Assembly: GCA_037190175.1 (NCBI GenBank)
Contig: JBBCJM010000200.1
Coordinates: 1 to 39,402, forward strand
DNA length: 39,402 nt
Origin: JBBCJM01 sp037190175
GTDB lineage: Bacteria > Pseudomonadota > Alphaproteobacteria > Rhodobacterales > Rhodobacteraceae
Reading direction: 5' to 3'
A program made the translations under genes and the position numbers. The notes beneath the pieces are model-generated. The model saw only the letters and a program-made list of their open reading frames with translations. It had not been told where the DNA came from and did not search any database. Every line of letters begins with the position of its first letter. Position 1 is the first letter of the stretch. Positions 1-6,900 of the stretch are shown piece by piece.

Positions 1-29
1 GAGCCCCGCAAGGCTCGATGAGCAACCCG

Positions 30-1145
30 TCACCCCAGCCGGCCGCGCATCCGGTCCAGCCAGAAGGCGGTGACGATCAGCGGCGCATTGGCGACCTCGC
101 CGGTGGCGATCAGGTCCATCAGGGTGGAAAAGGGGATCACGTGGCCGCGGATGTCCTCGGCCTCCTCCGCCAGCCCGGCCACGATCCCCGCCTCGTCGGG
201 CAGGTCGGCCTCGGCGACGTAGGACAGGATGTATTCGCTCTTGGCCCCCGGCGAGGGGTAGTAGCCGCCCACGAACCACAGCCGGCCCAGCGTCAGCCCC
301 GCCTCCTCCACCGCCTCGCGCCGGGCGGTGGTCACCGGCGTCTCGGCGGGGTCCACGCGGCCGGCGATGGCCTCCAGCGTCCAGGGGTTGCGGTCGCCGC
401 GGGCGAAGGGGCCGGCGCGGAACTGCTCGACCAGCAGCACCCGGTCGCGCACCGGATCCCAGGGCAGCACGGTGACCGCATCGCCCGAGACGAAGGCGGC
501 GCGGGTCACGGGCGGGGCCATCGTCCCGTCGAAGCGGCGATAGGCCACGTCATATTCCTCGACCGCGAAAAAGCGGGCATAGGGCAGGCGGCGCGCCTCC
601 ACCCGCAGGTCCTCGGGCGCGGCCGCGCGGCGCAGGTGCGCGGGGGCGGGCTCCGACCGCGCCCGCAGGCGCGAGGCGGCGCGCACCAGCATCGGGCCGC
701 GGCGGGCGGCGACCTCGGAGGCCGGCACCATGCCCATCAGCGCCATCGCGTCGGCGGCCGAGGCGGTGACCACCTCGCCCCAGACCGCGGCCCAGTCCTC
801 CAGCCGCCAGGGCTCGCCCGGCGTCCAGGCCCCGGGGTCGGGCAGGTAGACCTGCGCGGCGACCTGCCGGCCCTGCGCCGTGACCGCCGCCTCCGCGGTG
901 CGGTAGGAAAACCCGCCCTCGTAGAAGTCGAGCCGCTCGCGGTCTTCCGCCGTCAGCCCCTCGACCAGCAGCCCCGCGGCGGTTTCCCCCGGGGCGGGCA
1001 GGATCATCGGGAAATCCCGCCCCGCGGCCCAGGCCACGCGATGGCCGGGCAGAGTGGCGGGAACGGCCGCGGGCGTGCGGCCCAGCACGGCCGTCAGCAG
1101 CGGCAGGTGGCACAGCGTGCCGTAGAAGAAGAAGCTTTCGCTCAT
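30..1145 (-). CDS. trgB: TrgB-like GGCT-NUDIX fusion protein (ADP-ribose pyrophosphatase type)
   Basis: 371 residues with two domains. The N-terminal part (about 1-125) begins SESFFFYGTL, the substrate-loop start of gamma-glutamylcyclotransferase/AIG2-like folds. The C-terminal part (about 195-365) is a NUDIX hydrolase with an intact Nudix box at residues 262-284 (G-x5-E-x7-REAVEEAGL), followed by YYPSPG, as in ADP-ribose/nucleoside-diphosphate-sugar pyrophosphatases. This combination and its place directly behind trgA match TrgB of Rhodobacter sphaeroides, described as part of a tellurite-resistance locus (recalled from the literature). The biochemical link to tellurite is not established by the sequence. 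The ATG at 1145 lies 7 bp after the trgA stop, so the two genes are almost certainly cotranscribed. Cytoplasmic; no signal or membrane segment. Identity is fairly secure, the true substrate is not. Confidence 0.88.
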   Translation of the reverse strand: MSESFFFYGTLCHLPLLTAVLGRTPAAVPATLPGHRVAWAAGRDFPMILPAPGETAAGLLVEGLTAEDRERLDFYEGGFSYRTAEAAVTAQGRQVAAQVYLPDPGAWTPGEPWRLEDWAAVWGEVVTASAADAMALMGMVPASEVAARRGPMLVRAASRLRARSEPAPAHLRRAAAPEDLRVEARRLPYARFFAVEEYDVAYRRFDGTMAPPVTRAAFVSGDAVTVLPWDPVRDRVLLVEQFRAGPFARGDRNPWTLEAIAGRVDPAETPVTTARREAVEEAGLTLGRLWFVGGYYPSPGAKSEYILSYVAEADLPDEAGIVAGLAEEAEDIRGHVIPFSTLMDLIATGEVANAPLIVTAFWLDRMRGRLG

Positions 1146-1152
1146 CGGGGCC

Positions 1153-1593
1153 TCAGCGCCAGCGCCGCCCCGCCCATTCGGCCAGCCATCCGCCCAGCAC
1201 GCCCCCCACCCCCAGCGCGATCAGCACCGGCGGCAGCAGCACCAGCCGGCCATATTCCAGCATCAGCTGGAAGATCCCGATGATCGCATCCATCGGCCCG
1301 TCGTAGCGCATCTTGGTGGCGAGCTTCACCATCTCGAGGATCGAGAAGGCCAGCAGCGCCCAGAACGTCACCGTCAGGGCGGTGCGCAGCCCGAACCCCG
1401 CCGCGGCGCGGTAGCCCCGGCCGGTCAGGTCGCCCATCACCAGCCAGCCGGTCAGCGCCCCGATCCCGGCGACCACCAGGCTGAAGGGGCCGAAGACGGT
1501 GCCCGGCGGCATCCCCGGCTTGAACAACTCGGCGGCGAAAAAGCCGGTGGCGGCGAAGGCCAGCGCGGCGAAAAGCTTGGCTGCGGTCGGCAT
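1153..1593 (-). CDS. trgA: TrgA family inner-membrane protein
   Basis: 146-residue membrane protein with about four hydrophobic helices: residues 5-25, 33-52, 68-90 and 118-140. The early motif FKPGMPPGTVFG and the GWLVMGD segment are what I recognise from TrgA, the first gene of the R. sphaeroides tellurite-resistance locus. The molecular function is unknown; it may affect membrane properties or oxyanion handling. The ATG at 1593 is preceded by AGGGACG, a reasonable ribosome site. It lies 31 bp downstream of the cfa-like gene and 7 bp upstream of trgB, so phrB-cfa-trgA-trgB reads as one leftward operon. Confidence 0.85.
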   Translation of the reverse strand: MPTAAKLFAALAFAATGFFAAELFKPGMPPGTVFGPFSLVVAGIGALTGWLVMGDLTGRGYRAAAGFGLRTALTVTFWALLAFSILEMVKLATKMRYDGPMDAIIGIFQLMLEYGRLVLLPPVLIALGVGGVLGGWLAEWAGRRWR

Positions 1594-1624
1594 GGCGTCC
1601 CTGCCCCTCTGCGCGGCGGCCGTT

Positions 1625-2881
1625 CTAGCGCGGCCGTGTCACGGTGATCTGCGTCACGTCGCAGTTTCCGCCCAGGAAGGCCCCCGCGCAAGAGGTCAGG
1701 TAGAAATTCCACATCCGCCGGAAACGGTCGTCGAAACCCAGCCGCGCCACCTCGTCCCACCGCGCGTTGAAGGTGTCGTGCCAGCGCCGCAGGGTCTGGC
1801 TGTAGCTGTCGCCGAACTCGATGGAGCCCTTCAGCGCCAGCCCGGCCCGCGCGATCTCCTGCCGCAGCGCGGTGGGCGAGGGCAGCATCCCTCCGGGGAA
1901 GATGTGCTTCTGGATGAAGTCCACCCCCCTGCGGTAGATCTCCCACCGCTTTTCCTGCAGGGTGATGATCTGCAGCGTGGCGTTGCGCCCCGGTTTCAGC
2001 CGGTCGCGCAGGGTGTCGAAATAGACCGGCCAGTAGCGTTCGCCCACCGCCTCGAACATCTCGATCGAGGCCACGCCGTCATAGCTGCCCGCCTCGTCGC
2101 GATAGTCGCAGAGCTTGATCTCCACCCGGTCGGAGAGGCCGGCGCGGGCGATGCGTTCCACCGCATAGGCGTGCTGCGCCCGGCTGATGGTCAGCCCGGT
2201 GACCCGAAGCCCCCGCGCCCGGGCGGCGTATTCGGCAAACCCGCCCCAGCCGCAGCCGATCTCCAGCACGTGATCGCCCGGCGCGGCGCCCATCTGGTCG
2301 ATGAGGCTGGCGTATTTCTGGGTCTGCGCCTTCTCCAGGCTCTCCTGCCCGGTGCGGAACAGGGCCGAGGAATAGGTCATCGTCTCGTCCAGCCACAGGC
2401 GATAGAAGTCGTTGCCGAGGTCGTAGTGCCGGGCGATGTTGCGCCGCGCCTGCGCCCGGGTGTTGCCGCGCAGCCAGTGGCGGGCGCGTTCCCAGGCGCG
2501 CACCAGCCCCATGCCCGGAAAGCCGTCATAGAGCCCGTCGTTGCCGGCATGGACCAGATCCATGAAGGCCTGCAGGTCGGGCGTCTCCCACCAGCCTTCC
2601 AGATAGGCGTCGGAGAAGCCCAGGTCGCCCTCGCGGACCAGCCGGGCGAAGAGGTCGTCGTTCAGGATCCGCAGCTCGGCCGCCGGGCCGGGGGCGGGGC
2701 CGTCGATGCGGAAGCGCCGGCCGTCGTGCAGCACGAAGTCCAGCCGGCCCGCGCGCAGGCCATGCCGGGCGATCTCGAACACGCGGGCGAAATAACGGGG
2801 CAGGCCGGCCTGCCCTTCGGTCGATGTCAGTGGCTGCATCCCGTTTCCCCGGATGGCTTGGGCATCCCCTTGTCGCATCAT
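1625..2881 (-). CDS. cfa: Cyclopropane-fatty-acyl-phospholipid synthase family SAM methyltransferase
   Basis: 418 residues. An N-terminal lipid-binding type region (about 30-140) is followed by a class I methyltransferase fold with the SAM loop LEIGCGWGG at 206-214. Family motifs include RHYDLGNDFY (151-160), YSSALF (170-175) and, near the C-terminus, the FIQKHIFPGG segment. The product would methylate the double bond of unsaturated phospholipid acyl chains using S-adenosylmethionine, at the inner membrane. In R. sphaeroides the homologue next to the photolyase gene belongs to the RpoE/ChrR singlet-oxygen regulon and was later linked to methylated/furan fatty acid formation (recalled), so UfaM-like activity is an alternative to true cyclopropanation. 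The start is the first ATG of a double ATG at 2881, with GGAG about 10 nt upstream and only 2 bp from the photolyase stop, so translation is coupled. Confidence 0.9.
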   Translation of the reverse strand: MMRQGDAQAIRGNGMQPLTSTEGQAGLPRYFARVFEIARHGLRAGRLDFVLHDGRRFRIDGPAPGPAAELRILNDDLFARLVREGDLGFSDAYLEGWWETPDLQAFMDLVHAGNDGLYDGFPGMGLVRAWERARHWLRGNTRAQARRNIARHYDLGNDFYRLWLDETMTYSSALFRTGQESLEKAQTQKYASLIDQMGAAPGDHVLEIGCGWGGFAEYAARARGLRVTGLTISRAQHAYAVERIARAGLSDRVEIKLCDYRDEAGSYDGVASIEMFEAVGERYWPVYFDTLRDRLKPGRNATLQIITLQEKRWEIYRRGVDFIQKHIFPGGMLPSPTALRQEIARAGLALKGSIEFGDSYSQTLRRWHDTFNARWDEVARLGFDDRFRRMWNFYLTSCAGAFLGGNCDVTQITVTRPR

Positions 2882-2883
2882 CG

Positions 2884-4314
2884 TCACTTCGCCTCCGCAC
2901 TCAAGCCCTTCGCGCGGGCATAGGCGGCCAGCGCCCGCTCGCGCCCCTCGGCAAGGCCGACGACCGGGGCGGGATAGGGCTGCGCGGGGTCGAGCCCCCA
3001 GCTTTCCGGCACGGCGTCGAAGAAGGCGCGGGCGGTGGCGGGCGGGTCGGGGGAAAGCTCGGCGATCCAGCGGCGGCGGTAGGCGCCCTGCGGGTCGAAC
3101 CTGCCGGCCTGCGCCGCGGGGCTGAAGATGCGGAAGTACGGCGCGGCGTCGGGGCCCGACCCCGCCACCCATTGCCAGCCCAGCGCGTTCGAGGCCGGAT
3201 CCCAGTCGGTCAGGCAGTCGGCGAACCACGCGAGCCCCACCCGCCAGTCGGTCAGCAGGTGCTTGGTCAGGTAGGAGGCCGCGATCATCCGGGCGCGGTT
3301 GTGCATGGTGCCGGTCACGTACATCTCGCGCATGGCGGCATCGACCAGCGGCTCGCCGGTCATCCCGCGGCGCCAGCGTTCCGCGGCGGGATTGTCGGGT
3401 TTCCACGCGAAACCATCCCATTCCGGCCGCCAGTTGCCTGTGGAAAGATCGGGAAAGTGATAGAGCAGATGCCAGGCGAAATCGCGCCAGCCAAGCTCGC
3501 GGCGGAAGGCGGCGGCGCCTTTCGCGCCCCTTTGTCCGGCCATTCCGGCCGCGTGCCAGACCCGCCGGACGCCGATCTCGCCGAAGGTGAGGTTCTGCGA
3601 CAGGCCCGAGGTGCCGGGCCGGTCCAGCGCGTCCCGGCCGGTGCCGTAGCCGTCGATCCCCTCGGTCAGGAAGCGGTCCAGCCGCCGGCGCGCCGCGGGT
3701 TCCCCGGCGGCCTGCCAGGGGGCCGCGACCGCCGCCCCTCGCCGCATCCCCGCGCCCAGCCGCCAGTCGGCCAGCCGCTCGCCGTCGGGCCATTCCGCGG
3801 GCGGGGGCAGGGTGGCGGGCGGGGGCAGCGGCGGCGGCGCGTTGCGGGCGGAGAGCGCCCGCCAGAACGGGGTGAAGACGCGGTAGGGCCCGCCGGCGCC
3901 GGTGGCAAGCTCCCAAGGCTCGGCTAGCAGGTGGCCGGGGTGGCTGACCGCCTCCAGCCCCGACTCGCGCAGCCCCGCCTTGACCGCGGTGTCGCGGCCG
4001 CGGCTCTCGGGGTCGTAGGCCCGGGTCCAGCGTACCCCTGCGGCCCCGGTCTGGGCAGCCAGTTCCAGCAGCACCGGCAAGGCCGGCCCGCGGCGCAGGA
4101 TCAGCCGGCTGCCGGCCTCTTCCAGCCGATCGGCGAAGGCCTCCAGCGCCAGCCCCAGCCGCCAGCGGGCGGCCGCGCCCAGGGCCAGCACCGGGTCGTC
4201 CAGCACGAAAACGGGGATCAACGGCCGGCCGGTGGCCGCGGCCGCCGCCAGCATCGGATGGTCGTCCAGCCGCAGGTCGCGGCGGAACCACAGGATCAGG
4301 GGCGCGTCGGTCAT
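2884..4314 (-). CDS. phrB: Deoxyribodipyrimidine (CPD) photolyase
   Basis: 476 residues, the usual length of class I CPD photolyases. The N-terminal antenna domain opens with LILWFRRDLRLDDHP. The FAD-binding C-terminal half carries the hallmark series W-RPEWDGFAW, GEPLVDAAMREMYVTGTMHNRARM, SYLTKHLLTDWR-G-WF, D-DPASNALGWQWVAG and PYFRIFSP (given here in pieces). It repairs cyclobutane pyrimidine dimers with blue light. A longer frame upstream exists, but the ATG at 4314 is preceded by GAAGGAACC and begins the conserved domain, so it is the best start. First gene of the probable phrB-cfa-trgA-trgB stress operon. I looked for an RpoE-type TGATCC element upstream and did not find a convincing one. 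Confidence 0.95.
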   Translation of the reverse strand: MTDAPLILWFRRDLRLDDHPMLAAAAATGRPLIPVFVLDDPVLALGAAARWRLGLALEAFADRLEEAGSRLILRRGPALPVLLELAAQTGAAGVRWTRAYDPESRGRDTAVKAGLRESGLEAVSHPGHLLAEPWELATGAGGPYRVFTPFWRALSARNAPPPLPPPATLPPPAEWPDGERLADWRLGAGMRRGAAVAAPWQAAGEPAARRRLDRFLTEGIDGYGTGRDALDRPGTSGLSQNLTFGEIGVRRVWHAAGMAGQRGAKGAAAFRRELGWRDFAWHLLYHFPDLSTGNWRPEWDGFAWKPDNPAAERWRRGMTGEPLVDAAMREMYVTGTMHNRARMIAASYLTKHLLTDWRVGLAWFADCLTDWDPASNALGWQWVAGSGPDAAPYFRIFSPAAQAGRFDPQGAYRRRWIAELSPDPPATARAFFDAVPESWGLDPAQPYPAPVVGLAEGRERALAAYARAKGLSAEAK

Positions 4315-4556
4315 GGTTCCTTCGCTGGGGCGCCGGCCCATCAGCGGCCGGCCGCGGGGCGCCGTCAAGGGCGGGAAATGCGGGCGCCCGGCAACTGGGC
4401 GCCCGCATCCACGCCGCACCGCCCGATCTGGGGGCTGGGCGGTGGCTTACTCGTTACCCCACTCCGCGCCGGGCCTTGGCCCGCCGTGTGGGGGCAACCG
4501 CCCCCGCCGCCGCGGGTTTCGGCGCCCGCGGTCACGAGGCCGTGAGGAAGGCGGGT
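4315..4556. other. Hairpin-rich intergenic region
   Basis: 242 bp between phrB and vapC, with no supported gene. It contains four GC-rich inverted repeats: 4378-4408 (12-bp arms), 4470-4483 (6-bp arms, TT loop), 4490-4505 (GGGGGC/GCCCCC, 4-nt loop) and 4511-4530 (CGCGGG/CCCGCG, 8-nt loop). It must hold the phrB promoter and the end of the vapBC transcript. A structured leader or small RNA on the minus strand is possible but unproven. Confidence 0.5.
4378..4408 (-). terminator. Probable intrinsic terminator downstream of vapBC
   Basis: Perfect 12-bp arms (ATGCGGGCGCCC and its complement) around a 7-nt loop. Read on the minus strand the stem is followed by TTTCCCGCCCTT, a degenerate T-rich tail. 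It lies about 150 bp after the vapC stop and about 64 bp before the phrB start, so it would separate vapBC transcription from the phrB operon. It could instead be a leader hairpin of phrB. Confidence 0.5.
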
Positions 4557-4946
4557 TCAGGCCCAGATCCGCCGGACCGGCAGCGCATCGAAGGCCGGAT
4601 CGGCGGAGACCAGCGCAGCCCCCAGCTCCAGCGCCGTGGCGGCGATCAGCCGGTCGAAGGGATCGCGGTGCGGCCAGTCGAGCAGGGCGGCGGTCAGACA
4701 GATCTCGGCCGTGGCGGGCACCAGCCGGGCGCCCTGCTCCTCGGCCAGCCTGTCCAGGATCGCCGCGATGGGCGCCATGTCGGGCCATTTGCCCAGCCGG
4801 GCCTTCTGGGCGATCTCGAACAGGCTGACCGTGCTCAGAACCACCTCGTCGGCGGTCTCGATGGCCAGGGCCGCACGGCGGGTCAGGCGCGAGGACCGGC
4901 CGATGGCCCAGGCGAAGGCGTGAGTGTCAAGGACGACCGTCGTCAT
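4557..4946 (-). CDS. vapC: VapC-type PIN-domain toxin ribonuclease
   Basis: 129 residues, a complete PIN domain. The acidic metal-binding residues are visible: D7 in VLDTHAFAW, E44 in VSLFEIAQKA, D95/D98 in HRDPFDRLIAATA, and D116 in SADPAFD. Such toxins cleave RNA, often tRNA or rRNA, when the antitoxin is lost. The start ATG at 4946 overlaps the end of the antitoxin gene by 20 bp, the usual tight coupling of vapBC. The cellular target cannot be read from the sequence. Confidence 0.9.
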   Translation of the reverse strand: MTTVVLDTHAFAWAIGRSSRLTRRAALAIETADEVVLSTVSLFEIAQKARLGKWPDMAPIAAILDRLAEEQGARLVPATAEICLTAALLDWPHRDPFDRLIAATALELGAALVSADPAFDALPVRRIWA

Positions 4947-5175
4947 CTCCGCCTTCCCAGAGCCGCAACTCCTCTTCGGACATCGGCTCCAGGAAATCGG
5001 GGATCGGGCCGGTCAGGATATGCTCCAGCCCGCCGAAGCGGAACTTGCCCTTCGGCACCGGCACCAGCCGCACCATCGGCACGTTGTCGCGCGCGATGAT
5101 CACCTCCTCGCCGCGGGTCGCCGCCTCGATCAGGCGGGAAAGCTGGGTCTTGGCTTCGTGGACGTTGACTTGCAT
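4927..5175 (-). CDS. vapB: Phd/YefM-type antitoxin (VapB)
   Basis: 82 residues. The N-terminal part (about 1-50) is a Phd/YefM DNA-binding domain, seen in MQVNVHEAKTQLSRLIEAA and GEEVIIARDNVPMVRLVP. The acidic tail (FLEPMSEEELRLWEGGDDDG) would wrap and inhibit the PIN toxin. First gene of the vapBC operon. It normally represses its own promoter together with the toxin; the short inverted repeat TGGC-N7-GCCA (5192-5206) covering the predicted -10 box is a plausible operator. Start at ATG 5175. Confidence 0.9.
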   Translation of the reverse strand: MQVNVHEAKTQLSRLIEAATRGEEVIIARDNVPMVRLVPVPKGKFRFGGLEHILTGPIPDFLEPMSEEELRLWEGGDDDGRP

Positions 5176-5196
5176 GGGATTGCCTCCGGCATGGCC

Positions 5197-5225
5197 AAGA
5201 TAGCCAACCGGGCCCGCCCTTTCAA
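5197..5225 (-). promoter_or_regulatory. Predicted vapBC promoter
   Basis: Minus strand: TTGAAA (5220-5225), exactly 17 bp, then TATCTT (5197-5202), about 21 bp upstream of the vapB ATG. The -10 box is flanked by TGGC/GCCA arms (5192-5206), suitable for autorepression. Pattern match only. Confidence 0.5.
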
Positions 5226-5234
5226 CGCCGCCGC

Positions 5235-5263
5235 TTTACCCCGTGCCGGGCGGAGGCTACACC
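5235..5263 (+). promoter_or_regulatory. Weak candidate trpB promoter
   Basis: TTTACC (5235-5240), 17 bp, TACACC (5258-5263), about 26 bp before the trpB ATG. Since vapBC is divergent, trpB must be started from this 114-bp gap. The match is poor. Confidence 0.25.
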
Positions 5264-5289
5264 CGGCGCTGCAAAGGGAGGGGACCGCC

Positions 5290-6522
5290 ATGCCCGACGA
5301 CCGCATCAACAGCTTCCGCTCCGGCCCCGACCAGGCCGGGCGCTTCGGCATCTTCGGCGGGCGGTTCGTCAGCGAGACGCTGATGCCGCTGATCCTCGAC
5401 CTGGAGGCGCGGTACGAACACGCCAAGACCGACCCGGAGTTCTGGGCCGAGATGGACTGGCTGTGGAAGCACTACGTGGGCCGGCCGTCTCCCCTATATT
5501 ACGCGGAACGGCTGACGACCCATCTGGGCGGCGCGAAGATCTACATGAAGCGCGACGAGCTGAACCATACCGGCGCGCACAAGATCAACAACGTGCTGGG
5601 CCAGATCATCCTGGCCCGCCGCATGGGCAAGACCCGGATCATCGCCGAGACCGGGGCGGGCCAGCACGGCGTCGCCACCGCCACGGTCTGCGCCAAGTTC
5701 GGGCTGAAATGCGTGGTCTACATGGGCGCGCATGACGTGGAGCGCCAGGCGCCCAACGTCTTCCGCATGAAGCTGCTGGGGGCCGAGGTGGTGCCGGTGA
5801 CCTCCGGCCGCGGCACGCTGAAGGACGCGATGAACGACGCGCTGCGCGACTGGGTCACCAACGTGCGCGACACCTTCTACTGCATCGGCACGGTGGCCGG
5901 CCCGCATCCCTATCCGGCGATGGTGCGCGACTTCCAGTCGATCATCGGCCGCGAGGTGCGCTGGCAACTGGCGGAGCTCGAGGGCGAGGGGCGGCTGCCG
6001 GATACCGTCATCGCGGCCATCGGCGGCGGCTCGAACGCCATGGGGCTGTTCCACCCGTTCCTGGACGACCCCTCGGTCCGCATCATCGGGGTGGAGGCCG
6101 GCGGCAAGGGGGTGGACGACCGGATGGAGCATTGCGCCTCGCTGACCGGCGGCCGGCCCGGGGTGCTGCACGGCAACCGCACCTACCTGTTGCAGGACGA
6201 TGACGGGCAGATCCTGGAGGGCTATTCGATCTCGGCGGGCCTCGACTACCCCGGGATCGGCCCGGAACACGCCTGGCTGCACGAGACCGGGCGGGCCGAG
6301 TACGTCAGCATCACCGACGCCGAGGCGCTGGAGGCGTTCCAGCTCTCCTGCCGGCTGGAGGGGATCATCCCGGCGCTGGAGCCCAGCCACGCGCTGGGCC
6401 ACGTGACGAAGATCGCGCCCACGCTGCCCGCGGACCATATCATCGTGATGAACATGTGCGGCCGCGGCGACAAGGACATCTTCACCGTCGCCCGCCATCT
6501 GGGCGTGGAGATGAAGGGGTGA
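5290..6522 (+). CDS. trpB: Tryptophan synthase beta chain
   Basis: 410 residues, standard TrpB length. It replaces the indole-bound serine hydroxyl to make L-tryptophan, using PLP. Visible hallmarks: PLP lysine K98 in HTGAHKINNVLGQ, catalytic Glu E120 in ETGAGQHG, phosphate-binding GGGSNAMG at 245-252, and the C-terminal NMCGRGDKD. The start ATG at 5290 follows GGGAGGGG, a strong ribosome site; the same frame is open further upstream but has no family similarity there. No trpA or trpF lies in this window. Directly upstream is the divergent vapBC pair instead of trpF, the common neighbour in alphaproteobacteria. A small secreted protein is translationally coupled behind it. Confidence 0.97.
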   Translation: MPDDRINSFRSGPDQAGRFGIFGGRFVSETLMPLILDLEARYEHAKTDPEFWAEMDWLWKHYVGRPSPLYYAERLTTHLGGAKIYMKRDELNHTGAHKINNVLGQIILARRMGKTRIIAETGAGQHGVATATVCAKFGLKCVVYMGAHDVERQAPNVFRMKLLGAEVVPVTSGRGTLKDAMNDALRDWVTNVRDTFYCIGTVAGPHPYPAMVRDFQSIIGREVRWQLAELEGEGRLPDTVIAAIGGGSNAMGLFHPFLDDPSVRIIGVEAGGKGVDDRMEHCASLTGGRPGVLHGNRTYLLQDDDGQILEGYSISAGLDYPGIGPEHAWLHETGRAEYVSITDAEALEAFQLSCRLEGIIPALEPSHALGHVTKIAPTLPADHIIVMNMCGRGDKDIFTVARHLGVEMKG

Positions 6523-6854
6523 GGCGCGCGCTCCTCCTCGCCCTGCTGCCCGCCATGGCGCAGGCGCAGGTCACGGACGAGCGGCTGCTGGGAACCTTCG
6601 CGGCCGACTGCGCCGAGCCGCAGTCCGACCTGCGCATCGCCATCGCCCCCGACCGGATCGCGTTCCACGAGAGCGTCTGCACCCTGTCGGATCCCGTCCC
6701 CGTGGAGGGCCTCGACGGCGCGGTGCTGCTGGTGAAGACCTGCACCGGCGAGGGCGAGACCTGGGCCGGGCGGATGCTGCTGATGCCCGCCATGGAGGGC
6801 GGAGTGGTGCGGGTGGAAAGCGGCCTGGCGCTGACCTATTCGCGCTGCGAGTGA
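6519..6854 (+). CDS. Small secreted four-cysteine protein of unknown function
   Basis: 111 residues starting at GTG 6519, which overlaps the trpB TGA (GTGA), so it is translated by coupling. The N-terminus MRRALLLALLPAMAQAQ is a clean Sec signal peptide with likely cleavage after AQA. The mature part has four cysteines (in AADCAE, SVCTL, KTCTG and SRCE), suggesting two disulfides in the periplasm. I do not recognise the family. The position suggests only shared transcription with trpB, not a role in tryptophan synthesis. Confidence 0.75.
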   Translation: MRRALLLALLPAMAQAQVTDERLLGTFAADCAEPQSDLRIAIAPDRIAFHESVCTLSDPVPVEGLDGAVLLVKTCTGEGETWAGRMLLMPAMEGGVVRVESGLALTYSRCE

Positions 6855-6855
6855 G

Positions 6856-6878
6856 GCCGCCGCGGCGCAAGCGGCGGC
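6856..6878. terminator. Hairpin between convergent genes
   Basis: GCCGCCGC (6856-6863), 7-nt loop, GCGGCGGC (6871-6878), starting just after the small secreted protein gene and followed by TTCC on the plus strand. The T-tract is short, so intrinsic termination is only likely for the trpB transcript. Confidence 0.4.
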
Positions 6879-6884
6879 TTCCAA

Positions 6885-6897
6885 TGCCGGGCCGGCA
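6885..6897. repeat. 13-bp palindrome at the convergent junction
   Basis: TGCCGG-G-CCGGCA, perfect 6-bp arms around one base, between the hairpin at 6856-6878 and the stop of the minus-strand aldehyde dehydrogenase gene. Probably part of a two-sided termination zone. Confidence 0.3.
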
Positions 6898-6900
6898 CCC

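Noticed and set aside
4315..4419. N-terminal extension of the photolyase to an upstream ATG
   Set aside because: The extra 35 residues have no similarity to the family and run through the hairpin zone; ATG 4314 has a good ribosome site.
4441..4556. Known structured RNA (tmRNA, RNase P RNA, SRP RNA, cobalamin riboswitch)
   Set aside because: Checked by eye for their conserved cores and found none.
4315..4560. RpoE-type (TGATCC) promoter before phrB
   Set aside because: Expected from R. sphaeroides, but no convincing -35/-10 pair was found on the minus strand.
5097..5289. Upstream extension of trpB in the same frame
   Set aside because: Would overlap vapB and its promoter; the conserved protein starts at ATG 5290 after GGGAGGGG.
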